Shown here piece after piece: positions 15,916-21,964 of a stretch of 21,964 bases of DNA. The notes below the pieces were generated by a model, which saw only the letters and a list, made by a program, of their open reading frames with translations, was not told the origin of the DNA and did not search any database. The first letter of the stretch is position 1, and each line of letters opens with the position of its first letter. Made by a program: the position numbers and the translations under genes. This stretch comes from Burkholderiales bacterium (GTDB lineage: Bacteria > Pseudomonadota > Gammaproteobacteria > Burkholderiales > Thiobacillaceae), in assembly GCA_005793645.1 (NCBI GenBank), contig SXRG01000036.1:1-21964 (forward strand). The letters run 5' to 3'.

Positions 15916-16812
15916 ATGGCAAGAAAAGAATACGCGTTCTATCCCGGTTGTTCCTCCCAAAAGGGGGCTTCCTCGTCGAACTATCTGACCTCGGTCCAGA
16001 GTATGTGCAAGACCTTGGATATTGGTTTGACCGAGATTCCGGACTGGAACTGCTGCGGTGCCTCTATCGGTTACGCTGAAGGGGGTGAGTTGCCGCGTTT
16101 GGCATTGTCGGGTCGCAATCTGGCCTTGGCTGAGAAGCACCTGCCGGGCCTTGATGTGGTTGCGACTTGTGCGGCCTGCTGGTTGGGTACGCGTGAGGCC
16201 AAGGAGCGCCTTGAGCACTCGGATATCCTGTTGCGCGATACTCAGATCGCCTTGCAGGAGGCAGGCCTGAATATCACCGTGATTCCGGAAGTGCGCCATA
16301 TGGCCGAGGTCCTGATTGAAGATTTTGGGTATGACGCATTGACCAAGCCGGTTACTAAGGGTTTAGACGGTTTGAAGTTTGCCGGCTATGTTGGCTGCCA
16401 GACCAACCGACCGTTCGGTATTGATGGCGAGTCTTATGAAAATCCGAAGTACCTCGATAAGTTGGTCGAGTCGTTGGGAGGCGAGGCCGTCAAGTACGAT
16501 CAGAAGGTCACTTGTTGTGGCGGCGCACTGGCGTTTTCCGAGCCGGAAAAGGCCCATGCCCAGATCAAGGATATCGTTGAATCCGCGTACGACGGTGGCG
16601 CCGACATGATCGTCACGCCGTGTCCACTGTGCCAAGCTAATGTGGAGTTGTATCAGGGCGCGATTAATAAAAAATACGGCACCAAGTTCAATATTCCGGT
16701 GCTCTACTACAGCCAGGTCATGGCTGTGGCCTATGGTAGTTCGGCCAAGGAGGCCGCCCTTAACGGCAATGTGATCCGTGCCAAGCAGTTGGAAGCACTG
16801 GCCGGCAAGTAA
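15916..16812 (+). CDS. hdrB: HdrB-like CCG-domain subunit
   Basis: This 298-residue protein has both cysteine-rich CCG domains of heterodisulfide reductase subunit B, which in methanogens holds the non-cubane [4Fe-4S] active-site clusters. First domain: YPGCSSQ (C12), WNCCGAS (about 45) and CAACW; second: YVGCQTNRP, VTCCGGAL and CPLCQAN. All expected cysteines are present, so it appears catalytically competent. GGAG at 15904-15907 sits eight bases before ATG 15916; a TTG at 15910 is less likely. Its physiological partner is not known from the sequence: a disulfide or low-potential carrier is possible, with the Qmo pair linking to APS reductase. It is the last gene of the cluster and is followed by a strong terminator. 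Confidence 0.92.
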   Translation: MARKEYAFYPGCSSQKGASSSNYLTSVQSMCKTLDIGLTEIPDWNCCGASIGYAEGGELPRLALSGRNLALAEKHLPGLDVVATCAACWLGTREAKERLEHSDILLRDTQIALQEAGLNITVIPEVRHMAEVLIEDFGYDALTKPVTKGLDGLKFAGYVGCQTNRPFGIDGESYENPKYLDKLVESLGGEAVKYDQKVTCCGGALAFSEPEKAHAQIKDIVESAYDGGADMIVTPCPLCQANVELYQGAINKKYGTKFNIPVLYYSQVMAVAYGSSAKEAALNGNVIRAKQLEALAGK

Positions 16813-16832
16813 TCCGAGAGCGTGGTAATCTG

Positions 16833-16861
16833 CAGGGGCCCCATGCGGCCCCTGTTTTTTT
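16833..16861 (+). terminator. Strong rho-independent terminator of the qmoAB-hdrCB unit
   Basis: CAGGGGCC (16833-16840) pairs perfectly with GGCCCCTG (16847-16854) around CCATGC, followed by seven T residues. It lies 20 bases after the hdrB stop. Confidence 0.95.
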
Positions 16862-16897
16862 GCCGATGGATGTCCGTAATCTGGCAGTGAGTGAACG

Positions 16898-17212
16898 ATG
16901 AATATCAAACGACCCAAGACCATCGATGAATATATCGATCTGATGCATCAAGCCGTGTATGAGATTGACGAGATGCGAAGCAGTCTCGACTATGATCCCG
17001 AGCAGGCTCAGCAATACGGGCCTTTCATTGACCATCTCGATGCCCAGGTGCGTCAAATCTATGACGATATGGTGGCCGGCCGTTATGACTGGGGTTATGG
17101 CGAAGATCTTCCTTTCTTACCGCTGGTTGTTAAGTATGGCCGCTTCATCCCCTTTCAGCGCCTCCTGATGGTCATCAACGAAACTCACAAGAACGGGCTC
17201 GACCTTGGGTAA
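16898..17212 (+). CDS. Conserved-looking hypothetical protein, 104 residues
   Basis: The acidic, tyrosine-rich product (MNIKRPKTIDEYIDLMHQAV onward) has two helical stretches near residues 8-28 and 44-60, a DWGYGEDLPFLPLV segment, and no signal peptide or membrane span. I do not recognise its family with confidence. The start is an ATG with only a weak GAG-type site upstream. It is separated from hdrB by a strong terminator, so it is a new transcription unit, and it overlaps the following gene by eight bases, which suggests the two are translated together. A link to sulfur metabolism is not supported beyond proximity. Confidence 0.7.
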   Translation: MNIKRPKTIDEYIDLMHQAVYEIDEMRSSLDYDPEQAQQYGPFIDHLDAQVRQIYDDMVAGRYDWGYGEDLPFLPLVVKYGRFIPFQRLLMVINETHKNGLDLG

Positions 17213-17453
17213 GTTCTTATTTTGGGCGCTGCTGGGTCTGGGGGTTTATTTGCTCTATCGGGCCGCCAAGCGGCGCAACCAGCGTCAAGCAGAGGATCAG
17301 CGCTCCAGTGCACCCGAGGTTGAGGACATGGTGCGCTGTGAGGTTTGCCATGTGAACCTACCGCGTTCCGAGGCCATTCTTACACATGGGCATTTCTATT
17401 GTTGTGAGGCCCATCGCCAGCGTGGCGAAGGGGTTTCCGGGGATGATATCTGA
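17205..17453 (+). CDS. PP0621-like small membrane-anchored zinc-binding protein
   Basis: This 82-residue protein begins with a TTG start inside the end of the preceding gene. Residues 2-18 form a hydrophobic anchor (FLFWALLGLGVYLLY), followed by a basic, hydrophilic linker and a compact zinc-finger-like motif: MVRCEVCHVNLPRSEAI then HFYCCEAH. The CxxC...CC...H arrangement resembles the PP0621 family (MYND-finger-like) found widely in proteobacteria and of unknown function. The TTG start is preferred because the hydrophobic anchor begins right after it and no ATG precedes the cysteines except one deep in the protein. Cytoplasmic-facing orientation is likely from the basic residues after the anchor. 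Confidence 0.78.
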   Translation: MGKFLFWALLGLGVYLLYRAAKRRNQRQAEDQRSSAPEVEDMVRCEVCHVNLPRSEAILTHGHFYCCEAHRQRGEGVSGDDI

Positions 17454-17471
17454 TCCGGCAGGCCGAACATC

Positions 17472-17492
17472 GGACCTCCGGTTAGGAGGTCC
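17472..17492. terminator. Hairpin between convergent genes
   Basis: GGACCTCC (17472-17479) and GGAGGTCC (17485-17492) pair perfectly around GGTTA. The hairpin lies between the ends of two convergent genes and reads the same from both sides. Neither side has a T run, so it is a presumed bidirectional terminator. Confidence 0.6.
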
Positions 17493-17507
17493 TGATCCAA
17501 GCCATAT

Positions 17508-18509
17508 TTAGGCCATCACGATGAGCAGATAGGTGAAATACAGACCGCCGTTCACCGCTAAGTGCCAAACTCGTAGCTGACCTCGGGTCAGGATGACGCG
17601 TAGCCAGAGGGCAGCCAGTAGCGTAACCACGATTCCGGATAGCACTTCGCGTTGTGGGATCCACGGGGTCAGGAGGATGCCGATGGCGGGGAGCAGTGTG
17701 CCCTGGAACACCATGGCACCGGTGATGTTGCCGAAGGCCAGAGTGTCCTTGTGGCGGCGGATCCAAAGAATGGAATTGACCTTCTCTGGTAGTTCGGTTG
17801 CGATGGGGACGATGAGTAGGGACAGGACCAAGGCCGAGATGCCCAGGAGTGGAGCTGCCTGTTCAATACCGTGAATGAAGCCTTTGGCGCCGAGGATCAG
17901 CAAAACAAGGCCAGTGCCCAGTTGCAGGATAATTGTGGGCCAGTTGGTGGGCAGTCCGAGGCGGGAGAGGAACATGGGGTTTTCGGCCTCGGTACCGTGC
18001 CCGTCCCTGACCAGTTGCGCGGAGGCGCGCAGGGTCATCATGATGTAAATGAAATAGGTTAGCACCATAACGAAGGCTAAACCGGTGCGTACCTCGGATA
18101 TCTCGTGCGGGATGAAGAGGGCAAGACAGGATAGGCCGAAGGCGGCAAGGAAGAAGTTTAGATCACGCTCCAGACCGGTGTGCTCGGGGTTGAAGTGACC
18201 TTGCAGCCCCCGTTTCTTGAAGGCGAAGGCCGCCATCAGGAAGAGTGACAGGGTGGAGAGCATGAGTGGTGCGCCTAGGATGGCACCGACACCGATCTCC
18301 TCATTGAGTTGTTGATTTTGGGTGCCGGCAAAGATGGCCAGAAGCGGGACGATGGTCTCGGGCAACGCGGTTCCGACTGCAGCAAAGAGCGAGCCGGTTA
18401 CGCCTTCGGAGATTTTTAGTTTTTCACCCAGATGCTCCAGGGCATTGACGAAGACCTCGGCTGCGACGAGGATGACAAGCAGAAAGAACAGCATTTCAGC
18501 GAGTAGCAT
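17508..18509 (-). CDS. CaCA-family sodium/calcium exchanger-like cation antiporter
   Basis: This 333-residue polytopic membrane protein has about ten hydrophobic segments and the two alpha repeats of the Ca2+/cation antiporter superfamily: GSLFAAVGTALPETIVPLLA (from about residue 39) and SLLIVPIATELPEKVNSILW in the second half, each with the conserved acidic residue after ProGlu-type turns. NITGAMVFQGTLLPAIG follows the second repeat. It probably exchanges Ca2+ or another divalent ion for Na+ or H+ across the inner membrane; the ion cannot be told from sequence. I prefer ATG 18509 over the in-frame TTG at 18530; neither has a clear ribosome binding site. It is divergent from ampD, with only 22 bases between starts. 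Confidence 0.85.
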   Translation of the reverse strand: MLLAEMLFFLLVILVAAEVFVNALEHLGEKLKISEGVTGSLFAAVGTALPETIVPLLAIFAGTQNQQLNEEIGVGAILGAPLMLSTLSLFLMAAFAFKKRGLQGHFNPEHTGLERDLNFFLAAFGLSCLALFIPHEISEVRTGLAFVMVLTYFIYIMMTLRASAQLVRDGHGTEAENPMFLSRLGLPTNWPTIILQLGTGLVLLILGAKGFIHGIEQAAPLLGISALVLSLLIVPIATELPEKVNSILWIRRHKDTLAFGNITGAMVFQGTLLPAIGILLTPWIPQREVLSGIVVTLLAALWLRVILTRGQLRVWHLAVNGGLYFTYLLIVMA

Positions 18510-18531
18510 GGTGATTTTTGTTTCTAACAAA

Positions 18532-19092
18532 ATGATGGTTGATTCTAACCCGAACCACCTTAATTCGGTGGATGTCGATGGCTGGCACAGGGTGGCTCGG
18601 CGCGTGGACTCGCCGAACCAGGACGCGCGTCCGGAGGGGGCGCCCCCGAGCCTGTTGGTTATTCACGCTATCAGTCTGCCGCCGGGTGAATTTGGCGGTC
18701 CAGGTGTCGAGGCCTTGTTTACCAATCGGCTCGACCCGGCAGACCATCCCTATTTTGCTCAGATTGCCGATCTGCGTGTCTCGGCGCATTTCTTTATTCG
18801 TCGTGATGGGGAGTTGGTGCAGTTCGTGCCCTGTACGCAGCGCGCCTGGCATGCTGGGGCCTCAAGTTGGCAGGGGCGCGAGCGTTGTAATGATTTCTCG
18901 CTAGGGATTGAGATGGAAGGTGCCGATGATCAGCCCTTTTCCGATGCGCAGTATGCTGCGCTGAATGCCTTGATTGCTGGATTGCGGGCGAGCTATCCCA
19001 GCCTAGTGGATATCGCGGGGCACAGCGATATTGCGCCAGGGCGTAAGACGGATCCTGGGCTGTGCTTCGACTGGGATCGGGTGGTGCGCTAG
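18532..19092 (+). CDS. ampD: 1,6-anhydro-N-acetylmuramyl-L-alanine amidase AmpD
   Basis: AmpD is a cytoplasmic zinc amidase that removes the peptide from anhydromuropeptides during cell-wall recycling, and its loss induces AmpC beta-lactamase where ampR/ampC exist. The 186-residue product has the family pattern SLLVIHAISLPPGEFGG, RVSAHFFIRRDGELVQFV, RAWHAGASSWQGRERCNDFSLGIEMEG and GHSDIAPGRKTDPG. The expected zinc ligands H45, H164 and D174 are all present. The C-terminus ends soon after DWDRV, a little shorter than in E. coli. The frame is open far upstream, but that is antisense to the exchanger; ATG 18532 (or 18535) is the sensible start. It is convergent with panD. Confidence 0.95.
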   Translation: MMVDSNPNHLNSVDVDGWHRVARRVDSPNQDARPEGAPPSLLVIHAISLPPGEFGGPGVEALFTNRLDPADHPYFAQIADLRVSAHFFIRRDGELVQFVPCTQRAWHAGASSWQGRERCNDFSLGIEMEGADDQPFSDAQYAALNALIAGLRASYPSLVDIAGHSDIAPGRKTDPGLCFDWDRVVR

Positions 19093-19111
19093 GGTTCAGG
19101 CGGCCTGGGGT

Positions 19112-19492
19112 TTAGGCGGCTTGTGAGGCGATTTGAGAGCCGATGCGCTTGATGCGGTTTTTTTCGTCCACATAGACCAGCGTTGGTTCGAACTGGGCCA
19201 GTTCCATTTCGTTGTACTGGCTATAGGTGGCGATGATGAGGATGTCGCCGACGGCCGCTTTACGCGCCGCCGCGCCGTTGACCGAGATCATGCCAGTCCC
19301 GCGTTGGCCGCGGATGGCGTAGGTGGCGAAACGCTCCCCATTGTTGACATTGTAGATTTCGATGCGCTCGTACTCGCGGATATCGGCCGCTTCAAGCAGG
19401 TTTTCATCAATCGCACACGACCCTTCGTATTCGAGTTCCGAAGCGGTCACTCGAACGCGGTGAAGTTTCGATTTGAGGAGTGTGCGCTGCAT
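19112..19492 (-). CDS. panD: Aspartate 1-decarboxylase proenzyme
   Basis: PanD makes beta-alanine from aspartate for pantothenate synthesis. The 126-residue proenzyme self-cleaves between Gly24 and Ser25 (YEGSCAID) to form the pyruvoyl cofactor, and both residues are present. MQRTLLKSKLHRVRVT, the NNGERFATYAI stretch, ISVNGAAA and VGDILIIATY all match the family. The ATG at 19492 is chosen over an in-frame TTG at 19510 because family members begin at this point. It is the last gene of the folK-dNK-panB-panC-panD set, 30 bases after panC, and its stop faces the ampD stop 19 bases away. Confidence 0.97.
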   Translation of the reverse strand: MQRTLLKSKLHRVRVTASELEYEGSCAIDENLLEAADIREYERIEIYNVNNGERFATYAIRGQRGTGMISVNGAAARKAAVGDILIIATYSQYNEMELAQFEPTLVYVDEKNRIKRIGSQIASQAA

Positions 19493-19522
19493 TGAGACGG
19501 CAAATGTCAAAAGGGTGTCGAA

Positions 19523-20365
19523 TTATACCGCTTGAACAGGCCGTGTCACTTCTAGGTTGTCGATCAGCCGGGTGTTACCTAGGCGCGCTGCGGCTAATAC
19601 CACACAGGCCGTCTCGGTCGGGTTGGGAGCGAGCAGTGTGGATTGGGCGCGTATTTGGACATAATCGACCTGCCAACCGTGCCGGGCCAACTCGACTGTG
19701 GCCGCGTGTTCTAGTGTGGCCAGGTCGGTTTCTCCGGCTGATAGTGCTGTGGCTACGGCCCGCAGTGTTTGATATAGGCGAGGTGCCTCGGCCCGTTCTG
19801 CCGCGTTGAGGTAACCGTTACGCGAGGACAAGGCCAGGCCGTCTTCGGCGCGCACCGTGTCAACGCCCAGGATCTCGATTGGCAGATTGAGCTGGCGGGT
19901 CATCAGTCGCAGGATGAAAAGTTGCTGGTAATCCTTCTTGCCGAACAGGGCGAGCGTGGGCTGTACCATGTTGAATAGTTTGAGCACGACCGTCGTCACG
20001 CCGGTGAAATGACCAGGGCGGCTGGCACCGCAGAGGATATCGGCGAGGGGTGGGGTGACATTGCAGGTCTGTGCCTCGGGATACATCTCGGCGACCGTCG
20101 GTGCAAACAGGATCGTACAGCCTGCTTCGGCGAGTTGGGTGGCATCGGCCTGCAGGGTGCGCGGGTAGTTTTCAAAGTCCTCTCCCGGGCCAAACTGCAG
20201 CGGATTAACAAAGAGACTTGAAACGACCGGAAGGCCACGCTGTCGGGCTGTCCGGATGAGTTCGAGATGACCTGCATGCAGGTTGCCCATGGTGGGTACA
20301 AAGGCTACCTCGTTGGCCTGACGGACGGCAGCGCGGAGTTCGGCAACGGTATGCAGGATCTGCAT
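19523..20365 (-). CDS. panC: Pantothenate synthetase (pantoate-beta-alanine ligase)
   Basis: PanC condenses pantoate with beta-alanine using ATP, via a pantoyl-adenylate. The 280-residue length is standard. The HIGH-like nucleotide-binding motif is HAGH (30-33) in VPTMGNLHAGHLELI, SLFVNPLQFGPGEDFENYPRT follows, and the KMSKS-like LSSRNGYL lies near residue 178. FGKKDYQQLFILRLM is also typical. The start is an ATG 26 bases downstream of the panB stop. PanC joins the products of PanB (the pantoate route) and PanD (beta-alanine), both encoded next to it. Confidence 0.97.
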   Translation of the reverse strand: MQILHTVAELRAAVRQANEVAFVPTMGNLHAGHLELIRTARQRGLPVVSSLFVNPLQFGPGEDFENYPRTLQADATQLAEAGCTILFAPTVAEMYPEAQTCNVTPPLADILCGASRPGHFTGVTTVVLKLFNMVQPTLALFGKKDYQQLFILRLMTRQLNLPIEILGVDTVRAEDGLALSSRNGYLNAAERAEAPRLYQTLRAVATALSAGETDLATLEHAATVELARHGWQVDYVQIRAQSTLLAPNPTETACVVLAAARLGNTRLIDNLEVTRPVQAV

Positions 20366-20391
20366 GGAGTGTGCGCTCTCTGGGTGATGGC

Positions 20392-21174
20392 TTAGCGGCT
20401 GTGTTCCGGGCCGGGGAACTGGCCGCCGCGTACAGCCTCAGCGTAGGCGCGAATGGCCGCTTCCAGGCTGCCCTGCCCTTGGAGGAAGTCCTTGGAAAAC
20501 CGGGGTGGTGTTGGGGTTAGGCCGAGCAGATCGTTGATGACCAGGACCTGGCCCCCGCATTGGGCTCCGGCACCGATGCCGATGGTCGGGATGGTGAGCG
20601 CACGGGTGACGCGGTCTGCAAGTTCTGCCGGAATGGCCTCCAGAACCAGGAGGCTGGCCCCGGCCTCTTGTAGGGTAAGCGCATCGTCCTGGAGTTGTTG
20701 CGCGGCGGTTTCGGCCTTTGCCTGCATCCGATAGCCGGTGCTATTGACGGATTGGGGGAGGAGGCCCAGGTGGGCGCAGACCGGGATCCCGCGCTGGGTT
20801 AGAAACTGGACGGTTTCCGCGAACAGGGCACCGCCTTCGAGCTTGACCATGTTGGCACCGGCCGCCATGAGTTGTGCCGCGCTAGCAAAGGCCTGCGCGG
20901 GGGAGGCTTGATAGCTGCCAAAATTAAGATCGGCAAGGATGAAGGCCCGGCCGGCTGCGCCGTTGGCTACGGCACGGGTGTGATAGACCATGTCGGTGAG
21001 GTTGACCGGCAGGGTGCTGTTGTGGCCTTGGACAGTCATGCCCAGCGAATCGCCGACCAGCAGGATATCGATGCCGCAGGTCGCCATGAGGCGCGCCATG
21101 CTGGCGTCGTAACAGGTTAGAGCTACCAGTCGTTCGCCGTTTTTGGTCTTTTCAAGGAGTTGTGGCAGAAACAT
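20392..21174 (-). CDS. panB: 3-methyl-2-oxobutanoate hydroxymethyltransferase
   Basis: PanB transfers a hydroxymethyl group from methylene-tetrahydrofolate to ketoisovalerate, giving ketopantoate. The 260-residue product has VGDSLGMTVQGH with metal ligand D42, D82 in LADLNF and E112 in MVKLEGG, matching E. coli D45, D84 and E114; the catalytic glutamate is in LLVLEAIPAEL. In the usual LADLPF the proline is Asn here, and Met follows as Gly; these are minor variants. Its ATG shares one base with the stop of the deoxynucleoside kinase gene (TAATG), so the two are probably translated together. It is part of the folK-kinase-panBCD run. Confidence 0.96.
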   Translation of the reverse strand: MFLPQLLEKTKNGERLVALTCYDASMARLMATCGIDILLVGDSLGMTVQGHNSTLPVNLTDMVYHTRAVANGAAGRAFILADLNFGSYQASPAQAFASAAQLMAAGANMVKLEGGALFAETVQFLTQRGIPVCAHLGLLPQSVNSTGYRMQAKAETAAQQLQDDALTLQEAGASLLVLEAIPAELADRVTRALTIPTIGIGAGAQCGGQVLVINDLLGLTPTPPRFSKDFLQGQGSLEAAIRAYAEAVRGGQFPGPEHSR

Positions 21175-21827
21175 TAGAGACCCCGATTAAGAAACGCACG
21201 CGGGCCGCGCATGGTTTCGATATGTTGCAACAGGAGCGAAAAATCGGCTTCTTGGTTCACAAAGTCAAGATGCGCACTATTGACGGTCAGTACCGGCGCA
21301 CGATCATAGTGACTAAAAAACTGGTTGTAGGCCTCGCTGATGCGGGCCAGGTAGCGTTCATCGAGGGCAGATTCAATGGGGCGTGCGCGCTGAATGACGC
21401 GGCGGGTAAGGACCTCGGGTGGGGCGTGTAGGAAAATGACGAGATCAGGTATGGGCGGGGTTGCCTCGGTGGGTGTGCAGAGGGCCGCATGGACCTTGCT
21501 GTAGAGGTGGTATTCGTCATCGTTCAGGGTGGCCTGAGCGAAGAGGGCGTCTTTTTCCGGAAGAAAATCGGCGATGGTGGTCGGTGCGAATAACTGGGGT
21601 TGGGTGAGTTGCCGCAACTGTTCGTGCCGTTCCATCAGAAAGAAGAGCTGGGTGGGCAGGGCAAAGCGGGCTCGGTCTTGATAGTAGTGGGAGAGAAATG
21701 GATTGTTTTGGGCGTTTTCAAGCAGGCAGTCGGCCTCCAGATGGGCGGCTATTTTGCGTGCCAGGCTCGTCTTTCCGACCCCGATAGGACCTTCTACGGC
21801 GATGTAACGGGCCTCTCGCAGGTGCAT
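21174..21827 (-). CDS. Deoxynucleoside kinase family protein
   Basis: This 217-residue P-loop kinase resembles the deoxyguanosine/deoxyadenosine kinase family, which phosphorylates salvaged deoxynucleosides. The Walker A motif GPIGVGKT lies at residues 13-20 in YIAVEGPIGVGKTSLARKI. FLMERHEQL, TTIADFLPEKDALFAQATL (the substrate-site region) and the lid-like VIQRARPIESALDERYL follow in family order. Substrate preference cannot be read from the sequence. Position between folK and panB is common in gammaproteobacteria. Single-base stop/start overlaps on both sides (TGATG with folK, TAATG with panB) point to one polycistronic message. Confidence 0.9.
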   Translation of the reverse strand: MHLREARYIAVEGPIGVGKTSLARKIAAHLEADCLLENAQNNPFLSHYYQDRARFALPTQLFFLMERHEQLRQLTQPQLFAPTTIADFLPEKDALFAQATLNDDEYHLYSKVHAALCTPTEATPPIPDLVIFLHAPPEVLTRRVIQRARPIESALDERYLARISEAYNQFFSHYDRAPVLTVNSAHLDFVNQEADFSLLLQHIETMRGPRAFLNRGL

Positions 21828-21964
21828 CAGACCACCCCTTCAAGGCTGGCCGTGGGGGTGTGGCACGCAACGGGCCATAACTGAGACCGATCATGGGCAG
21901 AGTGCAGGGCCCGAATCGGGCCATGCCCCGGGATTTCGATCTGCGGCGCGATCTCGAGCAGAGG
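21827..21964 (-). CDS. folK: 2-amino-4-hydroxy-6-hydroxymethyldihydropteridine pyrophosphokinase, C-terminal part
   Basis: The final 45 codons of a minus-strand gene enter from the window's right edge and end with TGA at 21827-21829, overlapping the kinase start by one base. PLLEIAPQIEIPGHGPIRAL resembles the FolK C-terminus (E. coli PLFEIAPELVFPDGEMLRQI). FolK transfers pyrophosphate from ATP to the pterin precursor of folate; folate in turn supplies the one-carbon unit used by PanB. The tail after IRAL (residues about 21-45 here) is longer than in E. coli and not conserved. The catalytic part lies outside the window, so the assignment rests on this segment and on the folK-dNK-panB synteny. 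Confidence 0.85.
   Translation of the reverse strand, partial: PLLEIAPQIEIPGHGPIRALHSAHDRSQLWPVACHTPTASLEGVV

Noticed and set aside
1..21964. CRISPR arrays, tRNA and rRNA genes
   Set aside because: I looked for regularly spaced repeats and for tRNA-like or rRNA-like sequence and saw none.

Overview
The window is mostly ordinary chromosome of a sulfur-metabolising proteobacterium, most likely a gammaproteobacterium (a betaproteobacterial sulfur oxidiser is the alternative). The clues are conserved blocks: rpsT/murJ/ribF/ileS/lspA/fkpB/ispH, folK/deoxynucleoside kinase/panB/panC/panD, and ampD, together with a qmoAB-hdrCB cluster of the kind that works with APS reductase in dissimilatory sulfur metabolism. 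aprBA and sat are not in the window.

Layout. (1) 1-~1587: DNA of different character that does not belong to the proteobacterial synteny. It holds a partial unknown gene on the minus strand, a ~380 bp divergent intergenic region with two short inverted repeats, and two small plus-strand genes that carry the region-2 and region-4 parts of a sigma-70-like factor separately. (2) ~1588: a sharp junction inside ispH; only the first ~33 codons of this normally essential isoprenoid gene remain. (3) 1588-7905, minus strand: murJ, then the tightly overlapping ribF-ileS-lspA-fkpB-(ispH) run. (4) 7922-8299: a near-consensus promoter, rpsT and its terminator, divergent from murJ. (5) 8326-9471: ppa and a metallophosphoesterase, overlapping by one base. 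(6) 9584-11497: a 637-residue protein I cannot assign, with a Walker A motif resembling HPr kinase at its extreme C-terminus. (7) 11665-16861: qmoA, qmoB, hdrC, hdrB and a strong terminator, an apparently complete transcription unit. (8) 16898-17453: two small overlapping genes, one unknown and one a PP0621-like zinc-binding protein. (9) 17508-19092: a CaCA-type cation exchanger and divergent ampD. (10) 19112-21964, minus strand: the pantothenate operon folK(partial)-deoxynucleoside kinase-panB-panC-panD.

How they work together. QmoA and QmoB (HdrA-like flavoproteins) with HdrC and HdrB (iron-sulfur subunits) should form a soluble, heterodisulfide-reductase-like complex exchanging electrons with APS reductase. 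The membrane cytochrome-type subunit QmoC is absent, and HdrCB takes its place. PanB, PanC and PanD make pantothenate; the rest are housekeeping genes for translation, lipoprotein processing, FAD synthesis and peptidoglycan export or recycling.

Most worth a second look: the ispH junction (insertion, rearrangement or chimeric assembly), the split sigma-factor pair beside it, and the unassigned P-loop protein immediately upstream of the qmo cluster.
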